Source: a virus. Taken from it: a stretch of 28,117 nt of DNA. Position numbers and translations under genes: made by a program. Shown in pieces: positions 13,640-22,596 of the stretch (position 1 is the first letter of the stretch; each line of letters opens with the position of its first letter). Below the pieces are notes generated by a model that did no database searches, was not told where the DNA came from, and was given only the letters and a program-made list of their open reading frames with translations. The stretch spans positions 1 to 28,117 of IMG/VR virus record IMGVR_UViG_3300002488_000052. One strand, written 5' to 3'.

Positions 13640-15115
13640 TCATGGTATCATCCAGTTCCCTTTGCTTCCGCCGCTAACCCAAGAATCGAAGCCGGGCATG
13701 TAATCGTCTAGTAAGACGACGCTTCCCTTGAACTCCTTAGATGCCCAATTAGCCAAAGCCAAACTCATAGCCAAGTCATCATGCACACCCACACTCTCCA
13801 GTTTTCCATTCTTCTGCATACCGAATCTGTTGAGTTCTTCCTCAAGCAGATGCGTGTACTTCCTGCTACGCTCGTCTCCATATGGGGTTTTTATATTACC
13901 CTGCTCGAAAGCCAGTAATAGAGACATAAAAAGCGATTCTTTCTTGGTTCGCGTGGTCATGAAAACTCTGATTGGCATATCGGATGCCATCTCTCTCATC
14001 TCCTGTTCAAGCATTCTTTGGAAGTTGTTACCCTCAAGTTCTATCAGTTCAGGCGTGAACTTGTTGTTCAGCATGACCATCATTCTCTTCTGAGCCATGG
14101 ACGACATGCCTCTTTGATGAACGACATGCACTATCTCTTTCATCTGCTCATCGGGTTTGATTCTCATGACGGTCATCGCTGTGAAGTCAGCGTTCTTGTC
14201 AGATGCGATAGCGGGGTCATGACCGATGAAGTGCTGTCCGAAGACGCCATCTGCTTCACCTTCCTCGTTGTAATTGGTCTCAGCCCTGTCTATCATTACT
14301 AGATTAGGGTCTCTAGCAGCCTCCAGTATGCTCATTGGGAACATACTCGCTACGTCATGTATTGGCTCACACAGGTATTCACGTGTGAATTGTATCGCTG
14401 GCATGGACATTCGCCTCTCATCCAAAGCCTCCTTATTCCACCTCTCAGGCCAAAGAGCGACACCTTCAGCATTGATAGCCGGATAAGTTTCTACTCTAAA
14501 CGTATCTTTCTGCTCCAACTCAGCATACAGGTCGTTGTAACTGAATGGTGTTCCGACCATCATCAGTTTGCTGCTGTGGTGAAGAACAGGTAGAAGAACA
14601 CCATAGAACCAATCCGCCGTCTTGGCTAACTCGCTTGCAGTCGTTCCCCATAGAATATCATCGCACACCACGACGTCGGGGTGGAAACCACGAGTCGCTC
14701 CCCCAACTGATTTTGCCATCATACGACTTCCGTTGGAGAACTCAAAGTATGATTTAGCCCAAGGCTTGCCTTGAGGTTTGAGATGCCTGAGTTCATCATG
14801 CCCTTCTATCAAGTTGCGAACAAACCTCATGTGCTCAAGGGTCTGCTCAAGAGAATGGGAGAAAATCATGATGTGCTTACCGGGATTAAATGCTGCGAGC
14901 CATAATGCATATGTCATGAAGAATACGGACTTTCCGTGGTCACGAGACGCTTTCACGCAATAATACTGCGATTCCTCAAGACCCTCTTTCCAAGAATCAT
15001 GATGATGATTGTACATGAATCCTAAAATATCCACGAAGAAATATTTGAATGACTTCCTGCACATCTCCCTGTCTGTGTTCAGGATGAACTCACGCATCTC
15101 CTCGTTCGTCTTCAT
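13640..15115 (-). CDS. terL: Terminase large subunit (packaging ATPase/nuclease)
   Basis: This 491-residue motor protein pumps DNA into the prohead and cuts the concatemer. The ATPase half shows a deviant Walker A (ASRDHGKS, 56-63), a Walker B with acidic pair (DVVVCDDILW, 147-156) and the coupling motif VGTPFSYNDLY (187-197). The RNase H-like nuclease half shows its acidic residues in FIGHDPAIASDKNADF (D300), ELIELEGNNF (E361) and SVGVHDDLAMSLALA (D446/D447). All expected motifs are present, so it should be active. Its ATG overlaps the upstream stop (ATGA), and the LAGLIDADG and portal genes follow, the usual packaging order. Confidence 0.96.
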   Translation of the reverse strand: MKTNEEMREFILNTDREMCRKSFKYFFVDILGFMYNHHHDSWKEGLEESQYYCVKASRDHGKSVFFMTYALWLAAFNPGKHIMIFSHSLEQTLEHMRFVRNLIEGHDELRHLKPQGKPWAKSYFEFSNGSRMMAKSVGGATRGFHPDVVVCDDILWGTTASELAKTADWFYGVLLPVLHHSSKLMMVGTPFSYNDLYAELEQKDTFRVETYPAINAEGVALWPERWNKEALDERRMSMPAIQFTREYLCEPIHDVASMFPMSILEAARDPNLVMIDRAETNYNEEGEADGVFGQHFIGHDPAIASDKNADFTAMTVMRIKPDEQMKEIVHVVHQRGMSSMAQKRMMVMLNNKFTPELIELEGNNFQRMLEQEMREMASDMPIRVFMTTRTKKESLFMSLLLAFEQGNIKTPYGDERSRKYTHLLEEELNRFGMQKNGKLESVGVHDDLAMSLALANWASKEFKGSVVLLDDYMPGFDSWVSGGSKGNWMIP

Positions 15116-15744
15116 TGTCCGTACTCCCTCGCTATGGCGTCATAGGAATTCTTCGGTCTGCCATACTCATCCATCATAGCGTTATACGTATTGCGTACTC
15201 CCACTTGTCCAGCAGTGTTATTCACAGTAGGTGGTGCGAGTAGCCTCTGTTCGTCATCATGCTCCCTTTCGGTAAACTCAACGTCTATCATCGGTTCGTT
15301 TTGAGTTGGCGCTGCTAATAATCCGGTCGTATTGACTGGTGCTGTTGTAGTTGTATTGACTGGTTTATCCCTACCTAGTTTCTTACCATGCTTTTGACCT
15401 GCTCTCGCTGCGAAGTCCTCAAGCCCTGCCGAGCCGTAGAATCCCTGCATAGCACCTGAGCCGGCAGCGCCGAGAACGCCCGGCTGACCGCTGGATGTTT
15501 GATTGTAAGCAGAGTTGAAGGCGCTGAGTCCAGCAAGGCCGTACCTACCCATGCGACCTAGATTCTGCATCCTCATTGCCCTATCGTGACTGGGACTGCC
15601 CTCTTCTCCGTACATGGATATGAACTCCTTGCTACTGGGATTCATGACTTTCTCGCCCCCTACCATGAACGCTATTCCCGGCCCTCCCGAACCTACGTTC
15701 ATACCTACTTGAGGGCCACTAGACTTTACGAGTATCTTGCTCAT
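15112..15744 (-). CDS. Unknown Gly/Ala-rich 210-aa protein with C-terminal tandem motif
   Basis: The N-terminal third is Gly/Ser/Met-rich (SSGPQVGMNVGSGGPGIAFM). The middle is Ala/Gly-rich and weakly hydrophobic (YGLAGLSAFNSAYN), and residues 125-140 contain a Thr-rich duplication (PVNTTTT/PVNTT). The last 30 residues hold two adjacent copies of a short unit, NTYNAMMDEYG and NSYDAIAREYG. The gene overlaps both neighbours by four bases and lies directly before the terminase gene. No known family; the tandem tail could be a partner-binding peptide. It is not an obvious small terminase, because no helix-turn-helix is visible. Confidence 0.65.
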   Translation of the reverse strand: MSKILVKSSGPQVGMNVGSGGPGIAFMVGGEKVMNPSSKEFISMYGEEGSPSHDRAMRMQNLGRMGRYGLAGLSAFNSAYNQTSSGQPGVLGAAGSGAMQGFYGSAGLEDFAARAGQKHGKKLGRDKPVNTTTTAPVNTTGLLAAPTQNEPMIDVEFTEREHDDEQRLLAPPTVNNTAGQVGVRNTYNAMMDEYGRPKNSYDAIAREYGQ

Positions 15745-18155
15745 TCCACCCCTCCGAATGCCACCTTGACGACCTTGACGACCACATCGTCATAGCCATA
15801 GGTTTTGGATATTCTCTGCCAGTCGCCTTGACTGTGTAGTATCGTCCTGACGTCGAGAGGGGTGATTCCCATCATCTCGGATATGTGGTTTATGTCGTTG
15901 ATTGAGTGTGAGTTGAATGTGCTATTCGGAATGTGCTTCATGACCGCACCATCTAGCCTAGCCTCTCGCAATTGCAGTAGTTCCACGACCTTGGCCACGT
16001 TCTCGGACTTGCCGAAGTCGAATAGCCTAGTCTGATACGGGTCACCCGCCAGTTCTTGGAACTGCCTGAGCCTCCTCTCCTGCTCGTACTCAGGCGTGGT
16101 CATGCCTGTGCTCGCGTAGGTCTGCAACTCCGCTGGCGTCATTCCGCGCTGTGGCTCTTCTATCTGTCTGCCCGCAGTGGGCAGGACGCCCACGTTCCTC
16201 GTGTAGAAGTCCCTGACGTTCTCAAGCGGGGCTTGTGCGAATCTCGCTCTTGCTTGCTGCTCGGCGCTGAGTCCGGGCGTGGCCGGGTCGACTGGTCTCC
16301 TGACTCCTATTCTCTGCCTGTCCTCCATCATGCCGGGGTATCGAGGGGATGCTGGTTGCGGTGGTGGCGATGTCTGAGTCGCGGTCTCGCGCATTGGCGC
16401 ACCTGCCGTTCCCCTAGGCTCACCCGTCAATGTGGTAGCGCTCTGTCGTTCTCCTACTGGGGTGATTGGTTGTAACTCATCCGAGTAAGGGATGTGCGCT
16501 GGAACACCTAGTAACATTGCATCATCAGATTTGCCTCCCTGTATAACGTGGTCTAGTAGCGGTTGAATTGCTGCCAGTTCATCTTGATTCGGAAGTTCTT
16601 TGACCTCATGGCCGAAGGCAAGTGAGTTTGCTGCGTATATCTGATTTAGGATGTTGGCGACCCTAGGTGCATCTGCCCTAGTCTCAGGGGTGTCGTGCAG
16701 CCTGATTCCCGCTGCTCTGAGTTCCTCCGGCTCAGGCATGTCCTCAATATGATTCACACCTAGGGACTGTGCGAGTACAGCATTGCTCCAAGCATCTTTT
16801 GCTCTGACGTGGTGCGCTACATCCTTGTTCGCTTGATGTTCACGATAGTTACCCACTCTTCCTGAATGAGTCATAAATAGGTCTAATCCTCTCCCTTCCT
16901 CAGCATCATCCCCATATCTCTGTCCGAAGAAGTGATGTAACTTACCCACTGTGTTGACTCTGCGTTTTAACTTGCCTTCTTCATCGAACTTAGGCATTCT
17001 ATTTTCTCCATATACGTGCTGGAATGAGGGATATCTAGACAGATACTGCCCTAGTTCTCTTATCCCATCAACGCTGGTGAAGTAAGACTTTAGGGGTTTG
17101 CCATTGACATCTCCCTTCATCTGCGCTAGCATCTTCTGCGCTCCTGCGCTGTTGACGACGAGGTTGTTGGTAACTGCCTCTCTGTCTTGTCCGAGTACTC
17201 TGAGCATCTGAGTGACGAACGAGTCCACGGTTTTTCGTCTAGGTTGAGGACTACCCTTGTATTCCGGGGAGTGGTCTATCTGCGGTAGATTGTATATCAG
17301 CGATTTCTGATGACCAGTGCCCCATGATGTGATTCCTTGGAAGGCTCTAGTATCTTCGGCTCTACCTCCTAATCTTCTAATCGAATCTCTATCTAACTCG
17401 CCTTTGTCACCTAACTGTCCCTTTGGCACGCTGTTAGCACCGAACATCATCCCTCCTTCTCCATCAGGGACTAGGTTCAGCCTATGTGGTTTGATGTACG
17501 GTTTTTTGACCCAACTGTGCTGCTGCGGGTTGGGGTGTCCGCTCTCTGCCATTATCTGACCGAGTTCCTCGTTGAATGGTATGGCATATGACTCTAGGAA
17601 AGTCCCGTACGCATGACCATCACCGTGATTGTTGCTGTATGTGGTGATGAGTCCGTGCTTGTTGCGGTTGCTTCTAACCTCCCCATCCTGCTCAGTCAGT
17701 CTTCCTAGGTTTATCTTTCTCCAGTCTAATGCGTCTGAATTGGGAAGATGGTTGCTGTCATTATGTCTACTGTTATGTAGTTCTATGGCGCGGTCGACTA
17801 TCTCCTTGCCTGAAATATTGATTCCGGCTTGAAGCATCGATTGCCCTACTGCTCGAATCACACCATCTATACCATGCATGTGATGACCGCCAGCCTCGTC
17901 GACATACAGTTCCTCGCCATGTGACCCGCCACCCTCGACGAATTGCCCCGGCATGACATGTCCCACTCCCGGTATGCCACTCTCACCCTCACCATGTCCG
18001 CCAGTATGGGCGAAAGCGGGGATATCCATCTCATCAGGGCCTCTGATTGACTCAGGTGGTGGGTGTCTGATTTTGTGAAGTGCACCACCGTGCAGAACGT
18101 AGTTTCCGTCTCCCTTCCTTAGTAGAACTGCTTTGATGATAGAATCGGTGTTCAA
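15741..18155 (-). CDS. Unknown 804-aa His-rich protein upstream of the terminase
   Basis: The N-terminal 90 residues are Gly/His-rich (HTGGHGEGESGIPG; EAGGHHMHGIDG). The middle is helical and hydrophilic, residues about 600-680 are Pro/Thr-rich linker, and the C-terminus has a helix-turn-helix-like stretch (SINDINHISEMMGITPLD, then VRTILHSQGDWQRI). That tail could bind DNA or a partner helix. There are no membrane segments and no enzyme motif I can name. It overlaps its neighbours on both sides by four bases, so it is translated in a chain with the 460-aa and 210-aa proteins ahead of the terminase. Its size and composition resemble the giant protein at 3968-9397, suggesting another virion-internal protein, but I see no clear sequence similarity between them. 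Confidence 0.7.
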   Translation of the reverse strand: MNTDSIIKAVLLRKGDGNYVLHGGALHKIRHPPPESIRGPDEMDIPAFAHTGGHGEGESGIPGVGHVMPGQFVEGGGSHGEELYVDEAGGHHMHGIDGVIRAVGQSMLQAGINISGKEIVDRAIELHNSRHNDSNHLPNSDALDWRKINLGRLTEQDGEVRSNRNKHGLITTYSNNHGDGHAYGTFLESYAIPFNEELGQIMAESGHPNPQQHSWVKKPYIKPHRLNLVPDGEGGMMFGANSVPKGQLGDKGELDRDSIRRLGGRAEDTRAFQGITSWGTGHQKSLIYNLPQIDHSPEYKGSPQPRRKTVDSFVTQMLRVLGQDREAVTNNLVVNSAGAQKMLAQMKGDVNGKPLKSYFTSVDGIRELGQYLSRYPSFQHVYGENRMPKFDEEGKLKRRVNTVGKLHHFFGQRYGDDAEEGRGLDLFMTHSGRVGNYREHQANKDVAHHVRAKDAWSNAVLAQSLGVNHIEDMPEPEELRAAGIRLHDTPETRADAPRVANILNQIYAANSLAFGHEVKELPNQDELAAIQPLLDHVIQGGKSDDAMLLGVPAHIPYSDELQPITPVGERQSATTLTGEPRGTAGAPMRETATQTSPPPQPASPRYPGMMEDRQRIGVRRPVDPATPGLSAEQQARARFAQAPLENVRDFYTRNVGVLPTAGRQIEEPQRGMTPAELQTYASTGMTTPEYEQERRLRQFQELAGDPYQTRLFDFGKSENVAKVVELLQLREARLDGAVMKHIPNSTFNSHSINDINHISEMMGITPLDVRTILHSQGDWQRISKTYGYDDVVVKVVKVAFGGVE

Positions 18156-19534
18156 GGTGTTCTGCCTCCCTTGCCTGTTAGATGGTCAAGGGGATTCACG
18201 CCAAAAGTCCTAGGGTCGTTATTGGCATCCTCTGTTGCTCCTGATGGATTGGTGGTCTCCTTGGTAGGAGCATTGTTATGTCTAGGTAGGTTGCTACCTG
18301 CACCTCCAGTGTCTTTGCTTCCCATTCCCTTCTTCTTGGTGTCCTTTCTTTTCAGCGCTTGCCTCGCCTCGTTGATTAGTTGTCTGAGTTCTGAGGCGTC
18401 ATAGTAAGACATACCCCTCTTCTGCAAGTCGCTCCCTTCTCCCAGTTCACTGGTCATTACCATAGATGGGCCACCTTGTACTGTAGCAGATGGCATTCTA
18501 TTGGGATTATACTGTGCTCCACCTGCCATACTCTGATTGGCATATCCTGATTGATATTGAGGTGATGGGGTAGAGGGCATGTTAGGCACTCTAGGCATTG
18601 TGGGTCGTCTTAGTGTTTGAGAAGGTATCATTCTAGGTCTTGCTGGTCTTCTTATGGCTGGTCTTCTAGCAAGAGCCGCTTGTCCGGGAAGTTGTCTAAG
18701 CGCTCCTCCTCCGGTGCTACCGGCTCTATAGGAACGTGCTCCGAATCTCTGAGGTATGGATGTGACAGACCTAATGTTGCCCAGTCTTCTCTGCGCTTCC
18801 TGCTGACCTAGATACTGCCTATATTTCCCTACGTCCTTGGAGGTGGGTTGCTTATTCCTCCCCACTGTGCGATGTCCCATCTCTACTGACAGATGCGCTC
18901 TACCGAGTCCAGTCCTCTTACCTCCTTTGATTCCTCTCATCCTCGCCTTGGCTCTCCTATTAGTAGCGCCCGATATGTCGAATCCTCCGGGTGGCTTCTT
19001 GAACATCCCAGTAGATGGCCTCCACTTCTTTCTCTCTTCTCTCTTGGTTTTCTTATCCTTCTTCTTGGATTTCTTCGATTTCAATAGTTCAGACCAAGCA
19101 TTATCCATCATTTCACTGGAGTACTTGTAGCCTTCTACACCTTCACCACCAGCGAATCCCGGCCCTCGTGCTTGCGTTGCTAGGCTAGTCAATGCTCCGA
19201 AGTTTCCACTTGTTCCAGTTTGTAGAGATGTTTCTTTCTCTCCTTGTCTAGAATCATATGATTCATCCTCATCGTCCTTATCTTCTATGATATCCTTCGG
19301 AGTGATTGAAACGTGCTTGAGTCTCTTAATTTCATTCGCTCTTTCCTTTTTCTGTTTCTTTTTCTTATCAGCGAGTTGGTCTCTGAACTTTGGGTCTTCG
19401 ACTCCAGTGTAAGTAGATTCATCCTCATTGTTCGCACGATACATGTGAGAAGACTCGCTGCGAGGCGCATACATTCGAGTATCAGAAGAACGACCCATCA
19501 TGGTAGATGATTTTTTGATGTACACTTTATCCAT
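18152..19534 (-). CDS. Unknown basic, Pro/Arg-rich 460-aa protein
   Basis: A charged N-terminus (residues 1-120) contains the Lys/Glu-rich stretch DKKKKQKKERANEIKRLK. A strongly basic centre (150-330) has KSKKSKKKDKKTKREERKK and then Arg/Pro repeats such as ARRPAIRRPARPRM. The C-terminus has one helix (YYDASELRQLINEARQALKR) and a polar, disordered tail. Such a protein would bind nucleic acid or membranes non-specifically; condensing DNA inside the virion is one possibility. No domain is recognised. It overlaps both neighbours by one to four bases. Confidence 0.65.
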   Translation of the reverse strand: MDKVYIKKSSTMMGRSSDTRMYAPRSESSHMYRANNEDESTYTGVEDPKFRDQLADKKKKQKKERANEIKRLKHVSITPKDIIEDKDDEDESYDSRQGEKETSLQTGTSGNFGALTSLATQARGPGFAGGEGVEGYKYSSEMMDNAWSELLKSKKSKKKDKKTKREERKKWRPSTGMFKKPPGGFDISGATNRRAKARMRGIKGGKRTGLGRAHLSVEMGHRTVGRNKQPTSKDVGKYRQYLGQQEAQRRLGNIRSVTSIPQRFGARSYRAGSTGGGALRQLPGQAALARRPAIRRPARPRMIPSQTLRRPTMPRVPNMPSTPSPQYQSGYANQSMAGGAQYNPNRMPSATVQGGPSMVMTSELGEGSDLQKRGMSYYDASELRQLINEARQALKRKDTKKKGMGSKDTGGAGSNLPRHNNAPTKETTNPSGATEDANNDPRTFGVNPLDHLTGKGGRTP

Positions 19535-19947
19535 TAATGGTCTACCCCCGCATAGTCACAAGATATTGAAAGAACCATTCTACCTAGTTCCTCATAGAAC
19601 CTCCCAATAGAAGCAGGTTGTTGAAACCTACTCTTCATGTAGCAGCAGTATTCCATAAATTCATAGCATGATTCTCTGATTGACTCTCTCAGTTCGAATA
19701 CGTCTTCAGGCTCATCGGTCTCTGATATAGCCTTCAAGCAGTCAATGACCTTCATGAGACTGTTCTCAGACACTATGATATCTGAAAGTGTAAAGGAGTG
19801 CTCGTTAGCATGTTTTTTGAAAGTGTCACATACTCTAACGCAATAATCGAAGAATACAGGATGATAAACTTCCTGCATGCTATCTCCTAAACAGAACGCT
19901 CGATAACCGGGATGGTGTTGTTGCATGAGGTCACCGACTGGTATCAT
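19534..19947 (-). CDS. Unknown helical 137-aa protein
   Basis: The sequence is helical throughout (LMKVIDCLKAISETDEPEDV; FELRESIRESCYEFMEYCCY), with eight cysteines scattered rather than in C-x2-C pairs, so metal binding is not obvious. It overlaps the candidate small-terminase gene upstream by four bases and the 460-aa gene downstream by one base. The tight coupling to the zinc-HTH protein suggests the two may act together. Function and family are unknown. Confidence 0.62.
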   Translation of the reverse strand: MIPVGDLMQQHHPGYRAFCLGDSMQEVYHPVFFDYCVRVCDTFKKHANEHSFTLSDIIVSENSLMKVIDCLKAISETDEPEDVFELRESIRESCYEFMEYCCYMKSRFQQPASIGRFYEELGRMVLSISCDYAGVDH

Positions 19948-20639
19948 ACCTGCTCCTCCATCTCCGCCTCTAACTTAGACTTAATCCTCTTCCAACTCTC
20001 AGGGCTTTCCTTGGCAATCTCTACTTGCAGGATGTTTATCGTCTGATTCACTTGAGAACCTTCACCCATTGTACCCCATTCTTGCTGAACCTTAGTCAGG
20101 TCTTTGATTGTCTCACGAACTTCCTTATGGAGAGTGACTGCGTTTCTCACGAAACCCTCATCATGGACATCCCCCTCGTCCATCAATTCTGTCAGTTTAC
20201 TGTTCAGTTTCCCAACATTGCTTCTCAAGACGTTTATCTCATTGCCTACAGTAATAGCCACAGTAGTTGCTGCTGATTTCTGAACTAGAGGTTGGAAGTG
20301 ATGCTTCATGTGATGGTAGACTGTAGCCTCTTTTATCCCCAGTTCTTCCGCTATTGCATCGGATTGCGACCCATCTGAGAAGAACCTCTCTTCATACTCG
20401 CTTCTCTTCTCGCTGGTGCATATGACGCAGGAGGGGTTGGATGCCATGTGATACTGACCCATGTGATTTCTGAAATGGCGGTCTGCTGTATTAGCCCTCC
20501 ATCCCATGTCCTTGTCTATCTGAGTACATGACATTTCACCGTTAGTGATGGCTTCTTCTAGAGTTTCTCTCATGTCGCTTTGACAGAAAGAACAAGACCG
20601 TTTCATCACTGGCTGCCGCTCAACCATGCAGGATGCCAC
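19944..20639 (-). CDS. Duplicated zinc-HTH DNA-binding protein, candidate small terminase
   Basis: The N-terminal half contains two similar modules. Residues 16-60 have CSFCQ, a helix-turn-helix (CTQIDKDMGWRANTADRHFRNH) and a His pair (H55, H59). Residues 71-114 have CVICT, a helix-turn-helix (AIAEELGIKEATVYHHMKHH) and a His cluster. Each could hold one zinc as CxxC...HxxxH. Residues 125-205 form a coiled coil (INVLRSNVGKLNSKLTELMD), and the C-terminus is a charged helix. DNA-binding N-terminus, oligomerising coiled coil and C-terminal helix is the plan of small terminase subunits, and the gene lies upstream of the large subunit, though four genes away. A transcription regulator is the alternative. 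GTG 20639 is the longest start; ATG at 20627 or 20606 is also possible. Confidence 0.68.
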   Translation of the reverse strand: MASCMVERQPVMKRSCSFCQSDMRETLEEAITNGEMSCTQIDKDMGWRANTADRHFRNHMGQYHMASNPSCVICTSEKRSEYEERFFSDGSQSDAIAEELGIKEATVYHHMKHHFQPLVQKSAATTVAITVGNEINVLRSNVGKLNSKLTELMDEGDVHDEGFVRNAVTLHKEVRETIKDLTKVQQEWGTMGEGSQVNQTINILQVEIAKESPESWKRIKSKLEAEMEEQV

Positions 20640-20663
20640 TACGGGTCGCTTAATCAGCCTTCT

Positions 20664-20921
20664 CTAAAGACCACGAGTTATTCTCTGATAAATCTGAGTC
20701 AAGAGAATAAAAGAAACAAAGATTCCAACCATGTATATGCTCATGTCAGATTGGCTTATATCGCCATTCTTGAAAATGAGTATTCCCATGAATACTAGAA
20801 TTGCACTGATAAGTTGAACCATCACCATATCGACTACTACTTGCCTCTTCGGTGAGAAGAAATGCATTGACATATTTGCTACTTGTCTTGGTATTAGGTT
20901 ACTTGGGTCGTTGTTCATCAT
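20664..20921 (-). CDS. Small two-helix membrane protein (85 aa)
   Basis: Two membrane segments are visible: about residues 29-50 (VVVDMVMVQLISAILVFMGI) and 61-80 (IYMVGIFVSFILLTQIYQRI), joined by a short polar loop (FKNGDISQSDMS). Small two-helix proteins in viruses can be holins, envelope or membrane-docking proteins. No lysis enzyme is visible nearby, so holin is only one option. Its ATG overlaps the stop of the Met-rich 229-aa gene by one base. It is one of three short membrane proteins flanking the GTPase gene. Confidence 0.7.
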   Translation of the reverse strand: MMNNDPSNLIPRQVANMSMHFFSPKRQVVVDMVMVQLISAILVFMGILIFKNGDISQSDMSIYMVGIFVSFILLTQIYQRITRGL

Positions 20922-21610
20922 TATGCTCTACCTCCGAATAGCATGTTCCTCATAAAAGAACCACCTGCTTCTGCTGCTCCTGTCATTAGACCGGGGTCAG
21001 ACATTGCGTTTGCCAACTGCGCTTGCAGCATGCTGTTGCTAGCATTTTGCATAGTCTGCATTTTTACCGCATTTGCTTGGTTGATTACTTGAGTTAGTTG
21101 AGCATTCATCGATGCCAGTTGTGCGCTTACGTTCTCAGAACTCATCGTTTGTAGTTCTACTGGTAATGACGATACGTCCAATGAGAACTTTCCAGCATCT
21201 TCATCGAATGTGTAAGTTGCGTTCTTCATCAGGTTCAATACTGAGAATGTGGTTATCATACCCATCATCTCAAGTAGTTGACTGAAAAAGGGTGTAGCCA
21301 AGAAACGCTCTACTGGATATGCGTTATCTAACATCGTCATGAGTATCTCAGTATCGCTTGGTGGTAATACCGCTTGTTGCTGATAGGGGTCTTGCCCAGT
21401 GAATCCTGATAACATCGCATTCATCATAGAAGGTTGCTGTTGCATACCTCCCATCATAGGATTCATTCCGCTTTGTGGTTGCATTCCCATTCCTGCGCCC
21501 ATACCCATATTAGGTAATGCGTATGGATTTCCCATGTTGGTCAAAGGTGCTCCCGATTGACTTAGGTTAAGGCTCAAACCGTTGTTTTGGTAAGGATTTC
21601 CCATGCTCAT
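20921..21610 (-). CDS. Met/Gln-rich 229-aa protein, unknown
   Basis: The first 75 residues are low-complexity Met/Gly/Gln/Asn/Pro with a repeated MGNPY. Residues about 80-135 form a helical, fairly hydrophobic core (RFLATPFFSQLLEMMGMITT, then FSVLNLMK). The rest is a long Ala/Gln/Asn-rich amphipathic helix (QLASMNAQLTQVINQANAVK). It has few charged residues and no recognised family. The gene overlaps its upstream and downstream neighbours by four and one bases. The low-complexity head resembles that of the zinc-binding protein encoded just upstream (Gln/Met/Asn), so the two may assemble together; this is speculative. Confidence 0.65.
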   Translation of the reverse strand: MSMGNPYQNNGLSLNLSQSGAPLTNMGNPYALPNMGMGAGMGMQPQSGMNPMMGGMQQQPSMMNAMLSGFTGQDPYQQQAVLPPSDTEILMTMLDNAYPVERFLATPFFSQLLEMMGMITTFSVLNLMKNATYTFDEDAGKFSLDVSSLPVELQTMSSENVSAQLASMNAQLTQVINQANAVKMQTMQNASNSMLQAQLANAMSDPGLMTGAAEAGGSFMRNMLFGGRA

Positions 21611-22596
21611 TGTTGTGCCTCCATGTTCATCTCAGGTGTGACGGGAAGGGGTGGGGTGTTTTGGTGTTGTTGGTGCATAGCCGCTTGCTGTCTTAACACG
21701 TCTTGGAACGCTGGGGTGGGATTCGCCATCTCAAGGAGTTCCTGTTTGAACATCCGATTATCGAAGGTGATGACGGTCAAGTCGTTCTCCTCGGTCTGCG
21801 GATTAGTATAGAACTGTACATTTATGCCTTTAGACTTTCTAGAATCAGCCATAATCTCCGCAAAGAATGATTCATATTTCGATACCATAGGATGCGCTGG
21901 TGCTGTACTAGTCGCTGCTGCAATCGGCACACTCACTATACTGACCCCTTTTCTCACTTTATCTCTGAATCTACTGGGTTTCATCTCGTCTTCCCTATCT
22001 TGCTCAGCCTCCCATTTACATAGCAGATGGTACAGATGGAGGTGCTCGGGGCAATATGTTGCTCTGAGTTTTCTACCGCTAGTGACTCCTTCTCTTGCTA
22101 CGAAGGCTTCAGGCTCGCCAGTTACTGGGTTTTGCCAATATAGTTCCCATAGGCTCTTGCCGGTGTCTTCATCACATATCTTTGCGTATAGATTGTCGTG
22201 CTGTATAAGTTCCATGACATTGCAGCCATCCACGCAGCAGACTGCTGTGTCCTTGTTATACCTGTATTTGCTTATCCATCTTCTTGGGTCTAGTATAGAC
22301 CTCTTTGTGGGTTTGAGTAGTCTGTATGCCTGTTTGATGTCCTTTCTTCTTGCTTTTCTAGGGTCAGGATGTCTAGAAGGGTAGAAGTTCACCTTGGGCA
22401 CTTCTAGGTTTCTTTGAATTGCTATCTGCTGCATTTGCTGCTGTGCGGCGGCTTGCTCAAGCAAAGCAGCGTGTGTGAATTGAGGGTTGCCTTGTTGGGC
22501 TAGAGCCATTAGAGTGGCTTCATTCATTGAGCCGAGTGTTTGTTGCTGTTGTTGGTTAGCAAATGGGTTTACCGCGTTCATTACCATGTTAATCAT
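21607..22596 (-). CDS. Zinc-binding 329-aa protein with Gln-rich N-terminus
   Basis: Residues 1-65 are Gln/Ala-rich and probably disordered or coiled. Residues 68-115 are basic (RHPDPRKARRKDIKQAYRLL). Residues 119-195 hold a metal-binding candidate, with VCCVDGCNVM (C120, C121, C125), a Cys at 141, and YCPEHLHLYHLLC (C182, H185, H187, H190, C193). The C-terminal third has the pattern VITFDNRMFKQELLEM and a Pro/Gln-rich tail. The basic patch plus zinc site suggests nucleic-acid or phosphate binding. The gene overlaps the AbrB-like gene by eight bases. The first ATG has a poor ribosome-binding site; ATGs at codons 4 or 6 are better spaced from AGGATGA. Confidence 0.65.
   Translation of the reverse strand: MINMVMNAVNPFANQQQQQTLGSMNEATLMALAQQGNPQFTHAALLEQAAAQQQMQQIAIQRNLEVPKVNFYPSRHPDPRKARRKDIKQAYRLLKPTKRSILDPRRWISKYRYNKDTAVCCVDGCNVMELIQHDNLYAKICDEDTGKSLWELYWQNPVTGEPEAFVAREGVTSGRKLRATYCPEHLHLYHLLCKWEAEQDREDEMKPSRFRDKVRKGVSIVSVPIAAATSTAPAHPMVSKYESFFAEIMADSRKSKGINVQFYTNPQTEENDLTVITFDNRMFKQELLEMANPTPAFQDVLRQQAAMHQQHQNTPPLPVTPEMNMEAQQ

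Noticed and set aside
15330-15370. Short direct repeat of GTATTGACTGGT
   Set aside because: It encodes the duplicated PVNTT of a Thr-rich linker and is explained by low-complexity coding sequence.
21824-22384. 186-residue plus-strand open frame
   Set aside because: Fully antisense to the zinc-binding 329-aa gene, with Ser/Leu/Cys-rich shadow composition.
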